Numbered from the stretch's first letter, positions 17,885 to 27,746 are shown. The stretch: 64,000 nucleotides of DNA from UBA961 sp041191145 (GCA_041191145.1 JBEEPK010000002.1:1-64000), one strand, 5' to 3'. Numbers and translations: made by a program. The notes: a model not told the origin generated them from the sequence alone.

Positions 17885-19231
17885 ATGTATTACCACATCA
17901 AGAAGAGTTGTCGAATCATCTTCATGACATTCTTATTTCTTTATTATCCATGTATGAATGCTGATGCTCAAGACACTCGTTCATTGAGTTTGCAGGATGC
18001 CTTGGACATTGGACTTGGTAAGAGCAGAATGCTATCGATAGGCAAAGAAAAGATTAAAGCCGCGGATGCGAAAGTTGATGAAGTTCAGGCATCCAGACTA
18101 CCAGCATTGAAATTTCAGACAGGTTATACCAGACTCAGTCAGGTGCCACCATTTATTGTTTCGCTTCCGATTCCGGGAACCACTCCATTTACGATTGCAC
18201 CGGTGATTCTTGATAATTATGTCATGAAATTGAGTGCGGCACAACCTGTCTTCACAGGCTTTAAATTAGAGAATCTTGAAGAGTCGGCCGAGCTTGCCGC
18301 AAAAGCGGTACAATCAGACTATGACAAAGACAAAATTGAATTGATTGCAATGATCAAAACACAGTATTGGATATATGTGAAAGCCCGGCAATTCGTATTA
18401 GTTGCCAAAGAAAATGTGGAGATGCTCAAAGCACATTTGAAAGATGTGGAGATTCTGAATAAGGCCGGAATGGCACAACTAAATGATATTCTAAAGCTTC
18501 AAGTTCAAGTGTCCGAAGCTGAATATCGATTGCTCGAAGCGAATAATCAAAAGCAATTAGCAATGATGGGATTGAATAATGCTCTGAGATTACCTCTCAC
18601 AACGAATCTTGAAACAACCGATAATCCTTCAGAAGCAGGAATACAAATTCCCATTGATAAAATGCTCACGGATGCAATTGAATTCAGACCAGATGTGAAA
18701 GCAGCGGATTTTCGCGTGAAGGCAAGTGCATCACAAGTGAAAGTTGCCGAGGCATCATGGTATCCGCAAGTGAGTGTGTTTGCTGAGTACAATTATAATA
18801 ATCCAAATATGCGAATCGTGCCGGCAAGATCCCAATTCGATGATACATGGGCGGCGGGAATTCAACTTACAATGGATGTTTGGAATTGGGGATTGAATTC
18901 TTCCCAAACCCAACAAGCTGAAGCGCAATTAGCACAGGCAATCGATGCCGATTTGCTGACAAAGGAGAGTATTCAAATAGAAGTGATGCAAGCATATACG
19001 CTCATGAAACAGGCATCTGATAAAATTCCTGTGACTGAAACTTCCATCAAACAAGCCGAAGAACAAGTTCGAACAATTAATATTCGCTTCAAAAATGGCA
19101 ATGCAATCATGACAGATGTATTGGATGCTGAAACTGCTTTGTTGTTGGCAAAGATGAATAAAGTACAAGCAATCATTGATCTCGAAATTGCTAAAGTGAA
19201 ATTAGAAAAATCAATTGGACATTCATTATAA
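17885..19231 (+). CDS. TolC-family outer-membrane efflux channel
   Basis: 448 residues. A signal peptide ends near residue 28 (ADAQD). Two homologous halves of long amphipathic helices follow, with the OEP-family pattern LSLQDALDIGLGKSRML, RLPALKF, and in the second half RPDVKAADFRVKASASQVKVAEASWYPQ split by strand segments (VSVFAEYNY). It should trimerise into an outer-membrane channel and periplasmic tunnel for the RND pump encoded next. Gene order TetR-OMF-MFP-RND with 1-20 bp gaps supports one transcript. Confidence 0.92.
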   Translation: MYYHIKKSCRIIFMTFLFLYYPCMNADAQDTRSLSLQDALDIGLGKSRMLSIGKEKIKAADAKVDEVQASRLPALKFQTGYTRLSQVPPFIVSLPIPGTTPFTIAPVILDNYVMKLSAAQPVFTGFKLENLEESAELAAKAVQSDYDKDKIELIAMIKTQYWIYVKARQFVLVAKENVEMLKAHLKDVEILNKAGMAQLNDILKLQVQVSEAEYRLLEANNQKQLAMMGLNNALRLPLTTNLETTDNPSEAGIQIPIDKMLTDAIEFRPDVKAADFRVKASASQVKVAEASWYPQVSVFAEYNYNNPNMRIVPARSQFDDTWAAGIQLTMDVWNWGLNSSQTQQAEAQLAQAIDADLLTKESIQIEVMQAYTLMKQASDKIPVTETSIKQAEEQVRTINIRFKNGNAIMTDVLDAETALLLAKMNKVQAIIDLEIAKVKLEKSIGHSL

Positions 19232-19250
19232 TCCGGATAGAGTAATCACC

Positions 19251-20312
19251 ATGAAGAAAATTCTCATACCAACAACAATCATCGTCTTTCTTGCGATCAT
19301 TATTGGTGTATTGGAGTATAACAAATCGAAGGCAGAACAAGTTATTGCCAAGCAGACCTTTGTTCAAAATGCAATTCCAGTGACAATTGCCGAAGCTGAG
19401 ATAACCGATCTTAGCAATTCACTCACATTAATCGGCACAATCATGGCCGGAAGTGATGTCAATATCGTATCAGAGGCAGGTGGACGAATTATACGATTAC
19501 AAGCAAATCCAGGTCAATTTGTTTCAGCAGGATCAGTAATAGCTGAAATTGATTCAGAATTGCGAAGAGCTTCTGTCATGAATGCACAAGCAGCTTATGA
19601 TAAAGCAAAAACGGATTATGATAGAACTGAGAAAATGTTCAAAGAGGGCGTTGTGAATGCAATGCAAATGGATCAGGCACGATATGGATTTCAAGCTTCT
19701 GAAGCTCAACTCATTATGTCGAAAAGACAATTGCGTGATACAAAAGTCACAACGCCTATCAGCGGAATTATCAATGCAAGAATGGTGGATCAAGGAGCGA
19801 CTGTGGGTATTAATGCTGTGATTGCAAATATCGTTGATATTTCCACTTTAAAAGTGAAAGTAAATGTGTCTGAAAAAGATGCATTTGCATTGAAAAATGG
19901 TGATAAAGTTATTGTAACAACTGATGTATATACAGGAATTGAATTCCCGGGTACAGTTTCTTCGATAGCTCCCAAAGCTGATGAAGCTCATACATATCCA
20001 ATTGAAATCCGCATGTCAAATTCAAAACAATATCCATTAAAGGCGGGTATGTTTGGAAGAGTATCATTCACAAGTATTAAAAAATCTGATGCTTTGATTA
20101 TACCACGAAGTGCATTGATAGGAAGTATCAAAAATCCAAAAGTGTTTGTCGTTACAGATGGAAAAGCAGAATTGCGTGATGTACAAACAGGCGCTGATGC
20201 AGGAACAAAACTTGAGATTATATCGGGTTTGCAAGCAGGAGAGTCAATAGTTACGAATGGACAAAACAATCTTCGTCCTGGATCGAAAGTCACCATTATC
20301 AATAAGAAGTAA
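19251..20312 (+). CDS. RND efflux periplasmic adaptor (membrane fusion protein)
   Basis: 353 residues. An N-terminal membrane anchor (MKKILIPTTIIVFLAIIIGV) is followed by the HlyD/AcrA layout: biotinyl-lipoyl half motifs (GGRIIRLQANPGQFVSAGSVIAEID split by a coiled-coil hairpin at about 110-150), then DTKVTTPISGIINARMVDQGATV, a beta-barrel domain and a membrane-proximal domain (LIIPRSALIG). It links the inner-membrane pump to the TolC-like channel. I chose MKKILIP at 19251; the open frame from 19215 overlaps tolC and adds residues that do not fit a signal. Confidence 0.92.
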   Translation: MKKILIPTTIIVFLAIIIGVLEYNKSKAEQVIAKQTFVQNAIPVTIAEAEITDLSNSLTLIGTIMAGSDVNIVSEAGGRIIRLQANPGQFVSAGSVIAEIDSELRRASVMNAQAAYDKAKTDYDRTEKMFKEGVVNAMQMDQARYGFQASEAQLIMSKRQLRDTKVTTPISGIINARMVDQGATVGINAVIANIVDISTLKVKVNVSEKDAFALKNGDKVIVTTDVYTGIEFPGTVSSIAPKADEAHTYPIEIRMSNSKQYPLKAGMFGRVSFTSIKKSDALIIPRSALIGSIKNPKVFVVTDGKAELRDVQTGADAGTKLEIISGLQAGESIVTNGQNNLRPGSKVTIINKK

Positions 20313-20320
20313 ATACCACA

Positions 20321-23300
20321 ATGACTATCACCGAATTATCAATAAAAAGGCCGACACTTGTTGTTGTATTATTTACAGTGCTCGGTATCCTGGGTGTTTT
20401 TGGCTATTCACAATTGAAATATGAATTATTGCCAAAAATTAGTCCTCCTGTTGTGGTTATTACAACAATATACCCCGGTGCTTCGCCTCAAGAAGTTGAA
20501 AATGGAATTACCAAATACATCGAGGATGCTGTTTCCTCACTAGATAAGGTTACGGCAGTACGCTCGACTTCTGCTGAAGGTATTTCAGTTGTCACCATTG
20601 AATTGACTCAATCTGCAAAAGTTGATATCGCCTTACAAGATGCACAGAGAAAAGTCAATGCCGCCCAACAATTGCTTCCCAAGGATGCCAGAACTCCGGT
20701 TCTGTCAAAAATAGCTCTTGATGAAATTCCTGTTTTGCGTGTTGGTGCAACGAGTACGATGAACACTCGTGAATTTTATCAATTCATGAAGGATAAGATT
20801 CAGCCCGCTTTGTCGAAAGTCGAAGGTGTTGGTAATATCTCTTTGCTTGGTGGAGAAGAAAGAGAAATTAAAGTGAATGTTGATATTGAAAAAGTTCGTG
20901 GTTATGGACTTGGCCTAAATCAAATCGCAGGCATGATCAAAGCTTCCAATTTGGATTTTCCAACAGGAAAAATCAAGGATAGTGATGGACAATTCATTGT
21001 TCGTTTAGCTGGGAAATTTTCAACAATCGAGCAAATCGAGAATATCATCATTGGTAGATCTAAATCGGGTGGTGATATCAAATTGAAAGACATAGCAGAA
21101 ATTGAGGATGGTCGAAAAGAATATGCATCTATCAGTAGATTGAATGGAATCACGACAATCGCCGTTCTCGTGCAAAAACAAAGTGATGCCAATTCAGTGG
21201 ATGTGAGCAAAAAAGTACGCGCTCAAATGAAGAGTCTCGAAGAACAATATGCCGAGAAGAAACTCGCATTTACAATTGCCCAAGATGGATCTTTGTTTAC
21301 AATCGAAGCTGCAGATGCAGTGAAATTCGATCTCATCATAGCAATTATCCTCGTAGCTGCAGTGATGTTCATCTTTCTGCATTCACTTCGTAATTCATTG
21401 ATCGTTATGATTGCCATTCCCGCATCGCTTCTAACCACCATCTTTGCGATGTACATGCTCAATTATTCGTTCAATTTGATGACACTCCTTGCGATGTCAC
21501 TCGTGATCGGTATTCTCGTCGATGATTCAATCGTGGTATTGGAGAATATTTACAGACATCTTGAAATGGGAAAAGACAGGATTACTGCTTCCATTGAAGG
21601 TAGAAATGAAATTGGATTTGCAGCTTTGTCGATCACTCTTGTGGATGTCGTGGTATTTGTTCCACTATCGGTTGTCGGTGGTTTGGTTGGTAATATCATG
21701 CGTGAATTTGCGGTGGTCGTATTCACCTCAACTCTCATGAGTTTGCTTGTTTCATTTACGATCACACCTGCTCTTGCTTCAAGACTTGCTAAACATGAAC
21801 ATCTTTCTCAAAATTCTCTCATGGGCAGACTCGCCTTAATGTTTGAGAGATTCTTTGATAAGATTACGGGTCAATATGAACAAGTACTCGAATGGGCTTT
21901 ACGAAAGCGATTGAGCAGAATGATTGTAATTATTGGATCTTTCTTGGCAATCATCGGTGGCATGGCTCTGGTACCTCTTGGATATATCGGTGCTGAGTTC
22001 ATTTCTCAATCAGATCGTGGTGAATTTGCAGTCACTGTAGAGATGCCTCCACAATATTCCGTTGAAGAAACAAATTATACGGCACTCTATATCGAAGAAT
22101 TATTGAGAAGTTTTCCTGAGACAGAGCGAATATTTACATCTGTTGGTGTTTCCAATGAAGGATTGATTGGGCAAAATTCAAATAATGCTGCAGAATTTAA
22201 TGTAACCCTGAAGCCAGCCAAACAAAGACAGCGCTCGACAGATGAGATCGGTATGCTGATGAAAGAAAAAATATCAACGATTCCAGGCGCAAAAGTCCGA
22301 GTAAATCCCATTGGTATTTTTGGTACGGCTAATCAAACGCCAATCCAAATCGTGGTGAATGGAACGAGTTTTGAGGAAGTCTATGCTTCCGCTTCAAAAC
22401 TTGCGAATGTAGCAAGATCTATCAAAGGAGCTCAAGATGTCCGATTGAGCGTTGATGATGGAAAACCCGAATCCAGAATTGAAATTGATCGTGATAAATT
22501 GGCAGCATTTGGTTTGACCATCGGTGAAATAGGAAATTCATTGCAGATTGCACTAACTGGTGACAATTCCGCGAAATATCGTGATGGAAATACTGAATAT
22601 GATATGCGTATTTTCCTCGATGAATATGATCGTTCGGAAACAGAGAAATTACTTCGCTTGCCATTTATTAATGCAAAAGGACAACAAGTTGAATTGCAAC
22701 AATTCGCCTCGATTGTACCCGCAAGTGGTCCAACCAAATTGCAAAGGGAAAATCGCAATACGGCAATTACTGTCTTTTCTCAAGCTGTAGGCAGACCTTC
22801 TGGCAATATCGTTGCTGATATTCAAAAAGGAATGGAAAAAGAGCAATTGCCTGCTGGTGTATCAATTTCTTATCTCGGGGATCAAAAGAATATGCAAGAA
22901 TCATTTGTGAGCCTGGGACTTGCTCTCGGCGCAGCGATTCTATTTGTGTATTTGATCATGGTTGCTTTATATGATTCATATATTTATCCATTTGTGGTAT
23001 TATTCTCCATACCGGTTGCATTTGTTGGAGCTTTACTCGCGATGGCATTGAATATGAAAGCATTGGGTATATTTCCAATCTTGGGTATCATCATGATGAT
23101 TGGATTGGTGGCAAAAAATGCGATTTTGCTTGTAGATAGAGCCAATCAAAATCGTCTTGAAGGTTTGTCGATCATGGAATCGCTTTTGGAATCAGGTCGT
23201 ACCAGATTGCGACCCATCCTCATGACAACAGTGGCAATGGTTTTGGGAATGCTTCCAATTGCAGTTTCGAAAAGTTCAGGAGCTGAATGGAAAACCGGAT

Positions 23301-23467
23301 TGGCATGGGCCATCATTGGAGGTTTGACCAGCTCGCTACTCCTAACATTGGTATTGGTTCCGGTGATTTATCATATCGTTGAATCAATAAAAGATAAAAG
23401 GGCAAAAAAGAAATCAAAGACATCAGATCGTACACTTGCTGAAATGAATGAAGGATTTACTTCATGA
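20321..23467 (+). CDS. RND (HAE-1-like) efflux transporter, AcrB/MexB type
   Basis: 1048 residues, the normal length for an AcrB-like proton-driven pump. Helix 1 lies near 10-30, and two large periplasmic loops (about 35-335 and 560-870) flank two six-helix bundles. The proton-relay aspartates Asp401-Asp402 lie in GILVDDSIVVLEN on helix 4. The partner lysine is in GLVAKNAILLVDRAN on helix 10. All key residues are present, so the pump should work. Drug versus lipid substrate cannot be told. Its stop overlaps a 58-residue membrane-protein gene as ATGA, showing that the operon goes on. Confidence 0.95.
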   Translation: MTITELSIKRPTLVVVLFTVLGILGVFGYSQLKYELLPKISPPVVVITTIYPGASPQEVENGITKYIEDAVSSLDKVTAVRSTSAEGISVVTIELTQSAKVDIALQDAQRKVNAAQQLLPKDARTPVLSKIALDEIPVLRVGATSTMNTREFYQFMKDKIQPALSKVEGVGNISLLGGEEREIKVNVDIEKVRGYGLGLNQIAGMIKASNLDFPTGKIKDSDGQFIVRLAGKFSTIEQIENIIIGRSKSGGDIKLKDIAEIEDGRKEYASISRLNGITTIAVLVQKQSDANSVDVSKKVRAQMKSLEEQYAEKKLAFTIAQDGSLFTIEAADAVKFDLIIAIILVAAVMFIFLHSLRNSLIVMIAIPASLLTTIFAMYMLNYSFNLMTLLAMSLVIGILVDDSIVVLENIYRHLEMGKDRITASIEGRNEIGFAALSITLVDVVVFVPLSVVGGLVGNIMREFAVVVFTSTLMSLLVSFTITPALASRLAKHEHLSQNSLMGRLALMFERFFDKITGQYEQVLEWALRKRLSRMIVIIGSFLAIIGGMALVPLGYIGAEFISQSDRGEFAVTVEMPPQYSVEETNYTALYIEELLRSFPETERIFTSVGVSNEGLIGQNSNNAAEFNVTLKPAKQRQRSTDEIGMLMKEKISTIPGAKVRVNPIGIFGTANQTPIQIVVNGTSFEEVYASASKLANVARSIKGAQDVRLSVDDGKPESRIEIDRDKLAAFGLTIGEIGNSLQIALTGDNSAKYRDGNTEYDMRIFLDEYDRSETEKLLRLPFINAKGQQVELQQFASIVPASGPTKLQRENRNTAITVFSQAVGRPSGNIVADIQKGMEKEQLPAGVSISYLGDQKNMQESFVSLGLALGAAILFVYLIMVALYDSYIYPFVVLFSIPVAFVGALLAMALNMKALGIFPILGIIMMIGLVAKNAILLVDRANQNRLEGLSIMESLLESGRTRLRPILMTTVAMVLGMLPIAVSKSSGAEWKTGLAWAIIGGLTSSLLLTLVLVPVIYHIVESIKDKRAKKKSKTSDRTLAEMNEGFTS

Positions 23468-23640
23468 CATTACATGTGATCACTGGAATGCTCTGCTTAT
23501 TCTTATTCGGCAGAATGCTCTTTCTATTCAAATCATTGGGAGACAAACAGAAGCAAAATTCTCCCATTTTGAAGGAATTGCTCACTTTACTTGGATTGAC
23601 GGCATTATTGCCATTCATACTATCATTATTTGCACATTGA
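23464..23640 (+). CDS. 58-residue two-helix membrane protein, coupled to the RND pump
   Basis: A small gene not recognised by name. ATG at 23464 overlaps the RND stop (ATGA). The frame encodes a hydrophobic segment (about 1-24), a short basic polar loop with KSLGDKQKQNS, and a second hydrophobic segment (about 34-57) ending LSLFAH. Its stop overlaps the TTG start of the following PorE-like gene. Overlaps at both ends and a two-helix hairpin layout argue that it is real. Possible roles, all inference: a pump accessory peptide like AcrZ, or a translational bridge. Confidence 0.65.
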   Translation: MTLHVITGMLCLFLFGRMLFLFKSLGDKQKQNSPILKELLTLLGLTALLPFILSLFAH

Positions 23641-26216
23641 AGAAATTGATTCATAAATATCTATCATTGGGATGTATCATTTTCATGATTGCATCCCATC
23701 TTGCATTCGGGGAAATGCAAGATCAAGTTTCCTTTGTTCTGATGAAACAATTGAGAATGCCGATTGCTCAATCATATTTGACTGATGTAGAATTGCCAAT
23801 GGAGTATATTCTAAATCAATGGAAAGCAGGATATCATGTATCTGGAATATCACATGGTGATAAAGGGTATGCCATAATCATGAATGGCGGTTTGATTCCT
23901 CAGAAAATTATATCATCGGATACTTTTCCAAGCACTCAATTGCGAGATTATATGGCAATGGGTTTTCGCATGACTTCAATTTCAGCACATGCGGGAAAAT
24001 GGGATATAGTTATGTCACTCGAAAATGGAGTATACTCTCAAGTTATAACCACACACACTCAATTTCCTGCAAAGCATATTCAAGAATATTGGGAGAAAGG
24101 ATTTCGCATCGCATGCATTGAGTTTGGGAATGGTTTATGGACTCTTGCCATGAATAGGGCAATGTTCACACAATCACAATCCTATGTCACCACTGATTCA
24201 ATCCCCGAGAGAATTACATCTCTCATGAAAGGACTTGCAATAAGATCTTGCATGAATGTTCAAGGTAAATATTTTATTGTCGGAGAGGGCGGAGATGATG
24301 GCGCGCCGTATTTGCTTCTCTCAAAAGATTCACTCCGAAAGGAGATAATCGATACAGCATGGCAGAAGCGGTATGCTCTTTTGGAGTTTCAAATGGAGAG
24401 AAAACCTATACGGTATATGCTTCCTGAATATCAATTGAAAGAACAATTCATTGAGTCATTGGATCTTACCACTGTGCCATCAGACTCAATGCGACATGAA
24501 GAATTTAATACACATATTTTGATATGCAAAGATCATGGTAGCGCTCGAATTGCGATGCGAAGAAGAGCTCAATCGTATTTATTGAGAAAGGATACTGCTT
24601 CAGCGATTGATGTATATGTGCGATATAGAGAACTCATCCCGAAGCATAGAGCATGGATTGATTCTTCGATTGCATTGCTCACCATGCCTATCCAACCATT
24701 GGAAATCATCAATATCGGACAACCCATCAATACAAATGGATCCGAATGGGACCCGGTGCCATCACCTGATGGAAAATATTTGTTCCTCTCCGTGAGAGAT
24801 CGCATTGGTGGGGAAGGAAGACAAGATGTATTTGTCTCCGAACGAAAGGATTCACTTCCTGGATCTCCATGGGGAATCCCAAAAAGCATTGGACAAGGCG
24901 TGAATTCTGCACAAGGTGAAGAAACGATAGACAATGTTTCAACAGATGGTAATACAATTTTATTATCAGGAACATTCCCCGGATCATATGGAAAATTTGA
25001 CATTTATACAGCAGAAAGAACTTCATTTGGTTGGGATAATCTCAGACAAATGCCTCGTCCAATCAATTCAGAATATCATGATGAAAGTGGATGTTTCAGC
25101 TCAGATGGAAGAGTTATTTTATTTAGTTCTGAAAGACCAGGTGGAATTGGTGGGATAACAGTACCCATGAATTATCGTTATGCAGATGGAACGCATGGGA
25201 ATATGGATTTATGGGCTTGCATCAAAACTGATACAGGATGGAGTGAACCAATCAATCTCGGACCAAATATCAATACTCCATTTGCCGAACGCTCACTGTT
25301 TCTACATCCTGATGGTAGGACTTTGTATTTCTCAAGCAATGGACATCCCGGACTTGGCGGTTTGGATGTATACAAATCATATAGGGTACATGAAGATTCT
25401 TGGACTGAATGGACTGTTCCTCAAAACTTGGGTCGCTCCATCAATACATTGGATGATGATTTCAGTTATAAAATCACGGTGAATGGTGATACTGCCTATT
25501 ATGCGGCTCAAGATGCTCCGGGAGGCTTTGGACAATGGGATGTGTATAGAGTGATACTTCCAAAAGATGTAAGACCGCAACCAATTGCATCTATTTCAGG
25601 AAAAGTGATTTCAAAGAAAGATGGACTTTCCATTTCCGCAACAATCATCTGGGAAGATCTGAGCACCGGAAAAACAATTGGTTCATCGAGAATCAATCCG
25701 GTAGATGGCTCATTTTTCATCGTTCTTCCACTCGGAAAAAAATATGGATATTATGCAAGCTCTCCAGGGTACTTTCCTTCATCATCAAATATTGATTTAC
25801 GAAAAAACACAAAATCATTGACAAGAAAACAAATCATCGAATTGTCTAAAATGCCTGATGAACAAGCAAAAGAAGTTACTATTGAATTGACCAATGTCTT
25901 CTTTGACTTCCTTTCTTCCGAACTCTTGAAAGATTCATATCCTGAATTACAAAGATTGGCTGATATCATCAAAGAAAGAAAGTATCAGAAAATCCTCATA
26001 GCCGGACATACTGATGATAGGGGGTCTGATGCATTCAATAATGATCTTTCACAAAAAAGGGCAGAATCCGTGAAAAAGTATCTTGTTAGCTTGGGAATTG
26101 CATCAGAATACCTGAAAACGCAGGGATTTGGGAAGAGAAAACCACGATATGTCGGGAAATCTGAGGAAGAAAGAGCGGGTAATAGAAGAGTGGAAGTCAC
26201 CATAATCAAAGAATAA
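23637..26216 (+). CDS. PorE-like envelope protein: propeller, CRD fold and OmpA C-terminal domain (859 aa)
   Basis: I propose a TTG start at 23637, which gives (M)KKLIHKYLSLGCIIFMIAS, a good signal peptide, and overlaps the preceding stop (TTGA). The first ATG, at 23685, would cut the signal in half. The N-terminal part (about 30-240) has repeated W..GY/F.I..I....G.W...M units like the DUF7477-type repeats. A short TPR-like helix pair sits near 310-345. Five PD40 blades (about 360-640, e.g. SPDGKYLFLS, HPDGRTLYFSSNG) follow, then a carboxypeptidase-regulatory-like strand domain (about 652-735). The end is an OmpA-type peptidoglycan-binding domain with AGHTDDRG and NRRVEVTI. This order resembles PorE of the type IX secretion system. 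The location in an efflux operon is unusual. Confidence 0.82.
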   Translation: MKKLIHKYLSLGCIIFMIASHLAFGEMQDQVSFVLMKQLRMPIAQSYLTDVELPMEYILNQWKAGYHVSGISHGDKGYAIIMNGGLIPQKIISSDTFPSTQLRDYMAMGFRMTSISAHAGKWDIVMSLENGVYSQVITTHTQFPAKHIQEYWEKGFRIACIEFGNGLWTLAMNRAMFTQSQSYVTTDSIPERITSLMKGLAIRSCMNVQGKYFIVGEGGDDGAPYLLLSKDSLRKEIIDTAWQKRYALLEFQMERKPIRYMLPEYQLKEQFIESLDLTTVPSDSMRHEEFNTHILICKDHGSARIAMRRRAQSYLLRKDTASAIDVYVRYRELIPKHRAWIDSSIALLTMPIQPLEIINIGQPINTNGSEWDPVPSPDGKYLFLSVRDRIGGEGRQDVFVSERKDSLPGSPWGIPKSIGQGVNSAQGEETIDNVSTDGNTILLSGTFPGSYGKFDIYTAERTSFGWDNLRQMPRPINSEYHDESGCFSSDGRVILFSSERPGGIGGITVPMNYRYADGTHGNMDLWACIKTDTGWSEPINLGPNINTPFAERSLFLHPDGRTLYFSSNGHPGLGGLDVYKSYRVHEDSWTEWTVPQNLGRSINTLDDDFSYKITVNGDTAYYAAQDAPGGFGQWDVYRVILPKDVRPQPIASISGKVISKKDGLSISATIIWEDLSTGKTIGSSRINPVDGSFFIVLPLGKKYGYYASSPGYFPSSSNIDLRKNTKSLTRKQIIELSKMPDEQAKEVTIELTNVFFDFLSSELLKDSYPELQRLADIIKERKYQKILIAGHTDDRGSDAFNNDLSQKRAESVKKYLVSLGIASEYLKTQGFGKRKPRYVGKSEEERAGNRRVEVTIIKE

Positions 26217-26231
26217 AGCCCCAAAATTGAA

Positions 26232-26239
26232 TATCTTTG
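26232..26239 (+). promoter_or_regulatory. Candidate -7 box for tgt-yajC-ribBA
   Basis: TATCTTTG fits TAnnTTTG. It lies 28 bases before the tgt ATG, so the leader would be about 20 nt. A -33 TTTG is not seen at the expected distance. Confidence 0.5.
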
Positions 26240-26267
26240 TGTCCGACTATCATTCATTTGAGCTTCA

Positions 26268-27389
26268 ATGTCCTTCTTTTCCCTGCAACATACAGATCAA
26301 CATAGCCGAGCAAGAGCCGGTGTTATGCAAACAGATCATGGTCAAATCGAAACACCGATCTTCATGCCGGTAGGAACAGTTGGATCTGTCAAAGCCATTG
26401 AGCAAAGAGAACTCATTGAGATTGGCGCTCAAATCATTCTTGGAAACACCTATCATTTATATCTTCGACCCGGTGAAGATGTTTTGAGTCATTTCGGCGG
26501 ACATCACCGTTTCATTTCATGGCCTCTGCCGATTCTTACCGATTCGGGTGGTTATCAAGTGTTTTCACTCAAAGAATTACGAAAAATAACTGAACAAGGC
26601 GTTGAATTTAGATCACATATTGATGGCTCAAAACATTTCTTTTCTCCGGAACGAGTGATTGAAATACAGCGTTGTATCGGCAGCGACATCATGATGGTTT
26701 TGGATGAATGCACCTCATTTCCCGCAACTCATGAAGAAGCCAAAACTTCGATGGATTTGACGCTTCGCTGGGCAAAGAGAAATAAGGATGCTTTTGACAA
26801 TAGCATACCTAGGTATGGCCATAAGCAATTTCTTTTCGGTATTGGTCAAGGAAGCACATATAAAGATCTACGTAGTGATTGCATGAATCAATTGATTGAT
26901 ATGAATTTTGATGGTTATGCAATTGGTGGTTTGGCAGTTGGTGAGCCTTCTTTCGACATGTATGACATCATTGATCATTCAACGAATGCAATGCCAAAAG
27001 AAAAGCCGCGATATCTCATGGGAGTTGGCACTCCTGAAAATATTCTCACCGCGATTGAAATGGGAGTCGATATGTTCGACTGTGTGATGCCTACAAGAAA
27101 TGCACGCAATGGAACGATTTTCACCACTCGCGGAAGGATGAATATTCGCAATTTGAAAAATAAATTCAGTGATGAGCCAATCGATCCGGGTTTGGATCTC
27201 TATGCTTCACAAGAATTCTCACTTGGCTATTTGAGACATCTCTTTACGGTTGGAGAAATTGTTGGTTTGCAACTCGCAACATTACAGAATCTAGGATTTT
27301 ACATGTGGCTTGTTCGCGAAGCCAGAAAACATATTTTGGACAATACATATTCACAATGGAAATCCTCCATACTTGAAATCATACGATAA
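26268..27389 (+). CDS. tgt: tRNA-guanine transglycosylase (queuine/preQ1), zinc site absent
   Basis: 373 residues, usual length. It exchanges guanine-34 for preQ1 in GUN-anticodon tRNAs on the queuosine path. The general acid/base Asp92 is in LTDSGGYQVFSL. The nucleophile Asp271 is in GVDMFDCVMPTRNARNG. The fold and active site look intact. The C-terminal zinc motif CxCxxC...H is missing: the positions read Leu309, Leu311, Ser314 and Gln340, while the flanking YLRHLFTVGEIVG is well conserved. The protein must hold this region without zinc. First gene of a plus-strand operon with yajC and ribBA. Confidence 0.95.
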   Translation: MSFFSLQHTDQHSRARAGVMQTDHGQIETPIFMPVGTVGSVKAIEQRELIEIGAQIILGNTYHLYLRPGEDVLSHFGGHHRFISWPLPILTDSGGYQVFSLKELRKITEQGVEFRSHIDGSKHFFSPERVIEIQRCIGSDIMMVLDECTSFPATHEEAKTSMDLTLRWAKRNKDAFDNSIPRYGHKQFLFGIGQGSTYKDLRSDCMNQLIDMNFDGYAIGGLAVGEPSFDMYDIIDHSTNAMPKEKPRYLMGVGTPENILTAIEMGVDMFDCVMPTRNARNGTIFTTRGRMNIRNLKNKFSDEPIDPGLDLYASQEFSLGYLRHLFTVGEIVGLQLATLQNLGFYMWLVREARKHILDNTYSQWKSSILEIIR

Positions 27390-27416
27390 GTTTATACATC
27401 ATTTAAGGTAAAGACA

Positions 27417-27743
27417 ATGCCATTTTTCCCAGTAGAAGTATTTGCACAAGGTGCCCAAGCAGGAAGTGCAGATCCTATTTCACAATTACTCACTTCACTT
27501 CTTCCAATGGCCGCCATATTTGCGGTTTTCTATTTCCTTATGATTCGTCCGCAAAGGAAACGTCATAATGATCACATGAAACTGATTTCAGAACTCAAAA
27601 AGGGTGATAAAGTGATCACTTCCGCAGGTATTCACGGCATCGTGGATTCTGTTGATGAATCAGGTATCATCAAATTGAAGATCGCTGAAACAACAATCAT
27701 CAAGATTGACAAGGTTGCAATTTCTCAGGTAAATACTCAATAA
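27417..27743 (+). CDS. yajC: Preprotein translocase subunit YajC
   Basis: 108 residues. One membrane helix (about 25-45, ending FYFLMIRPQRKR, the YajC signature) is followed by a small cytoplasmic domain with KKGDKVITSAGIHGIV. It associates with SecDF in the Sec translocase. Start ATG at 27417 follows AAGG. The gene sits after tgt, an order also common in other phyla, and ends 3 nt before ribBA. Confidence 0.95.
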   Translation: MPFFPVEVFAQGAQAGSADPISQLLTSLLPMAAIFAVFYFLMIRPQRKRHNDHMKLISELKKGDKVITSAGIHGIVDSVDESGIIKLKIAETTIIKIDKVAISQVNTQ

Positions 27744-27746
27744 TCC

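Noticed and set aside
23448..23684. N-terminal extension of the PorE-like gene from an ATG inside the RND gene
   Set aside because: The added residues overlap the pump and the 58-residue gene and are not signal-like. The TTG at 23637 restores a proper signal peptide.
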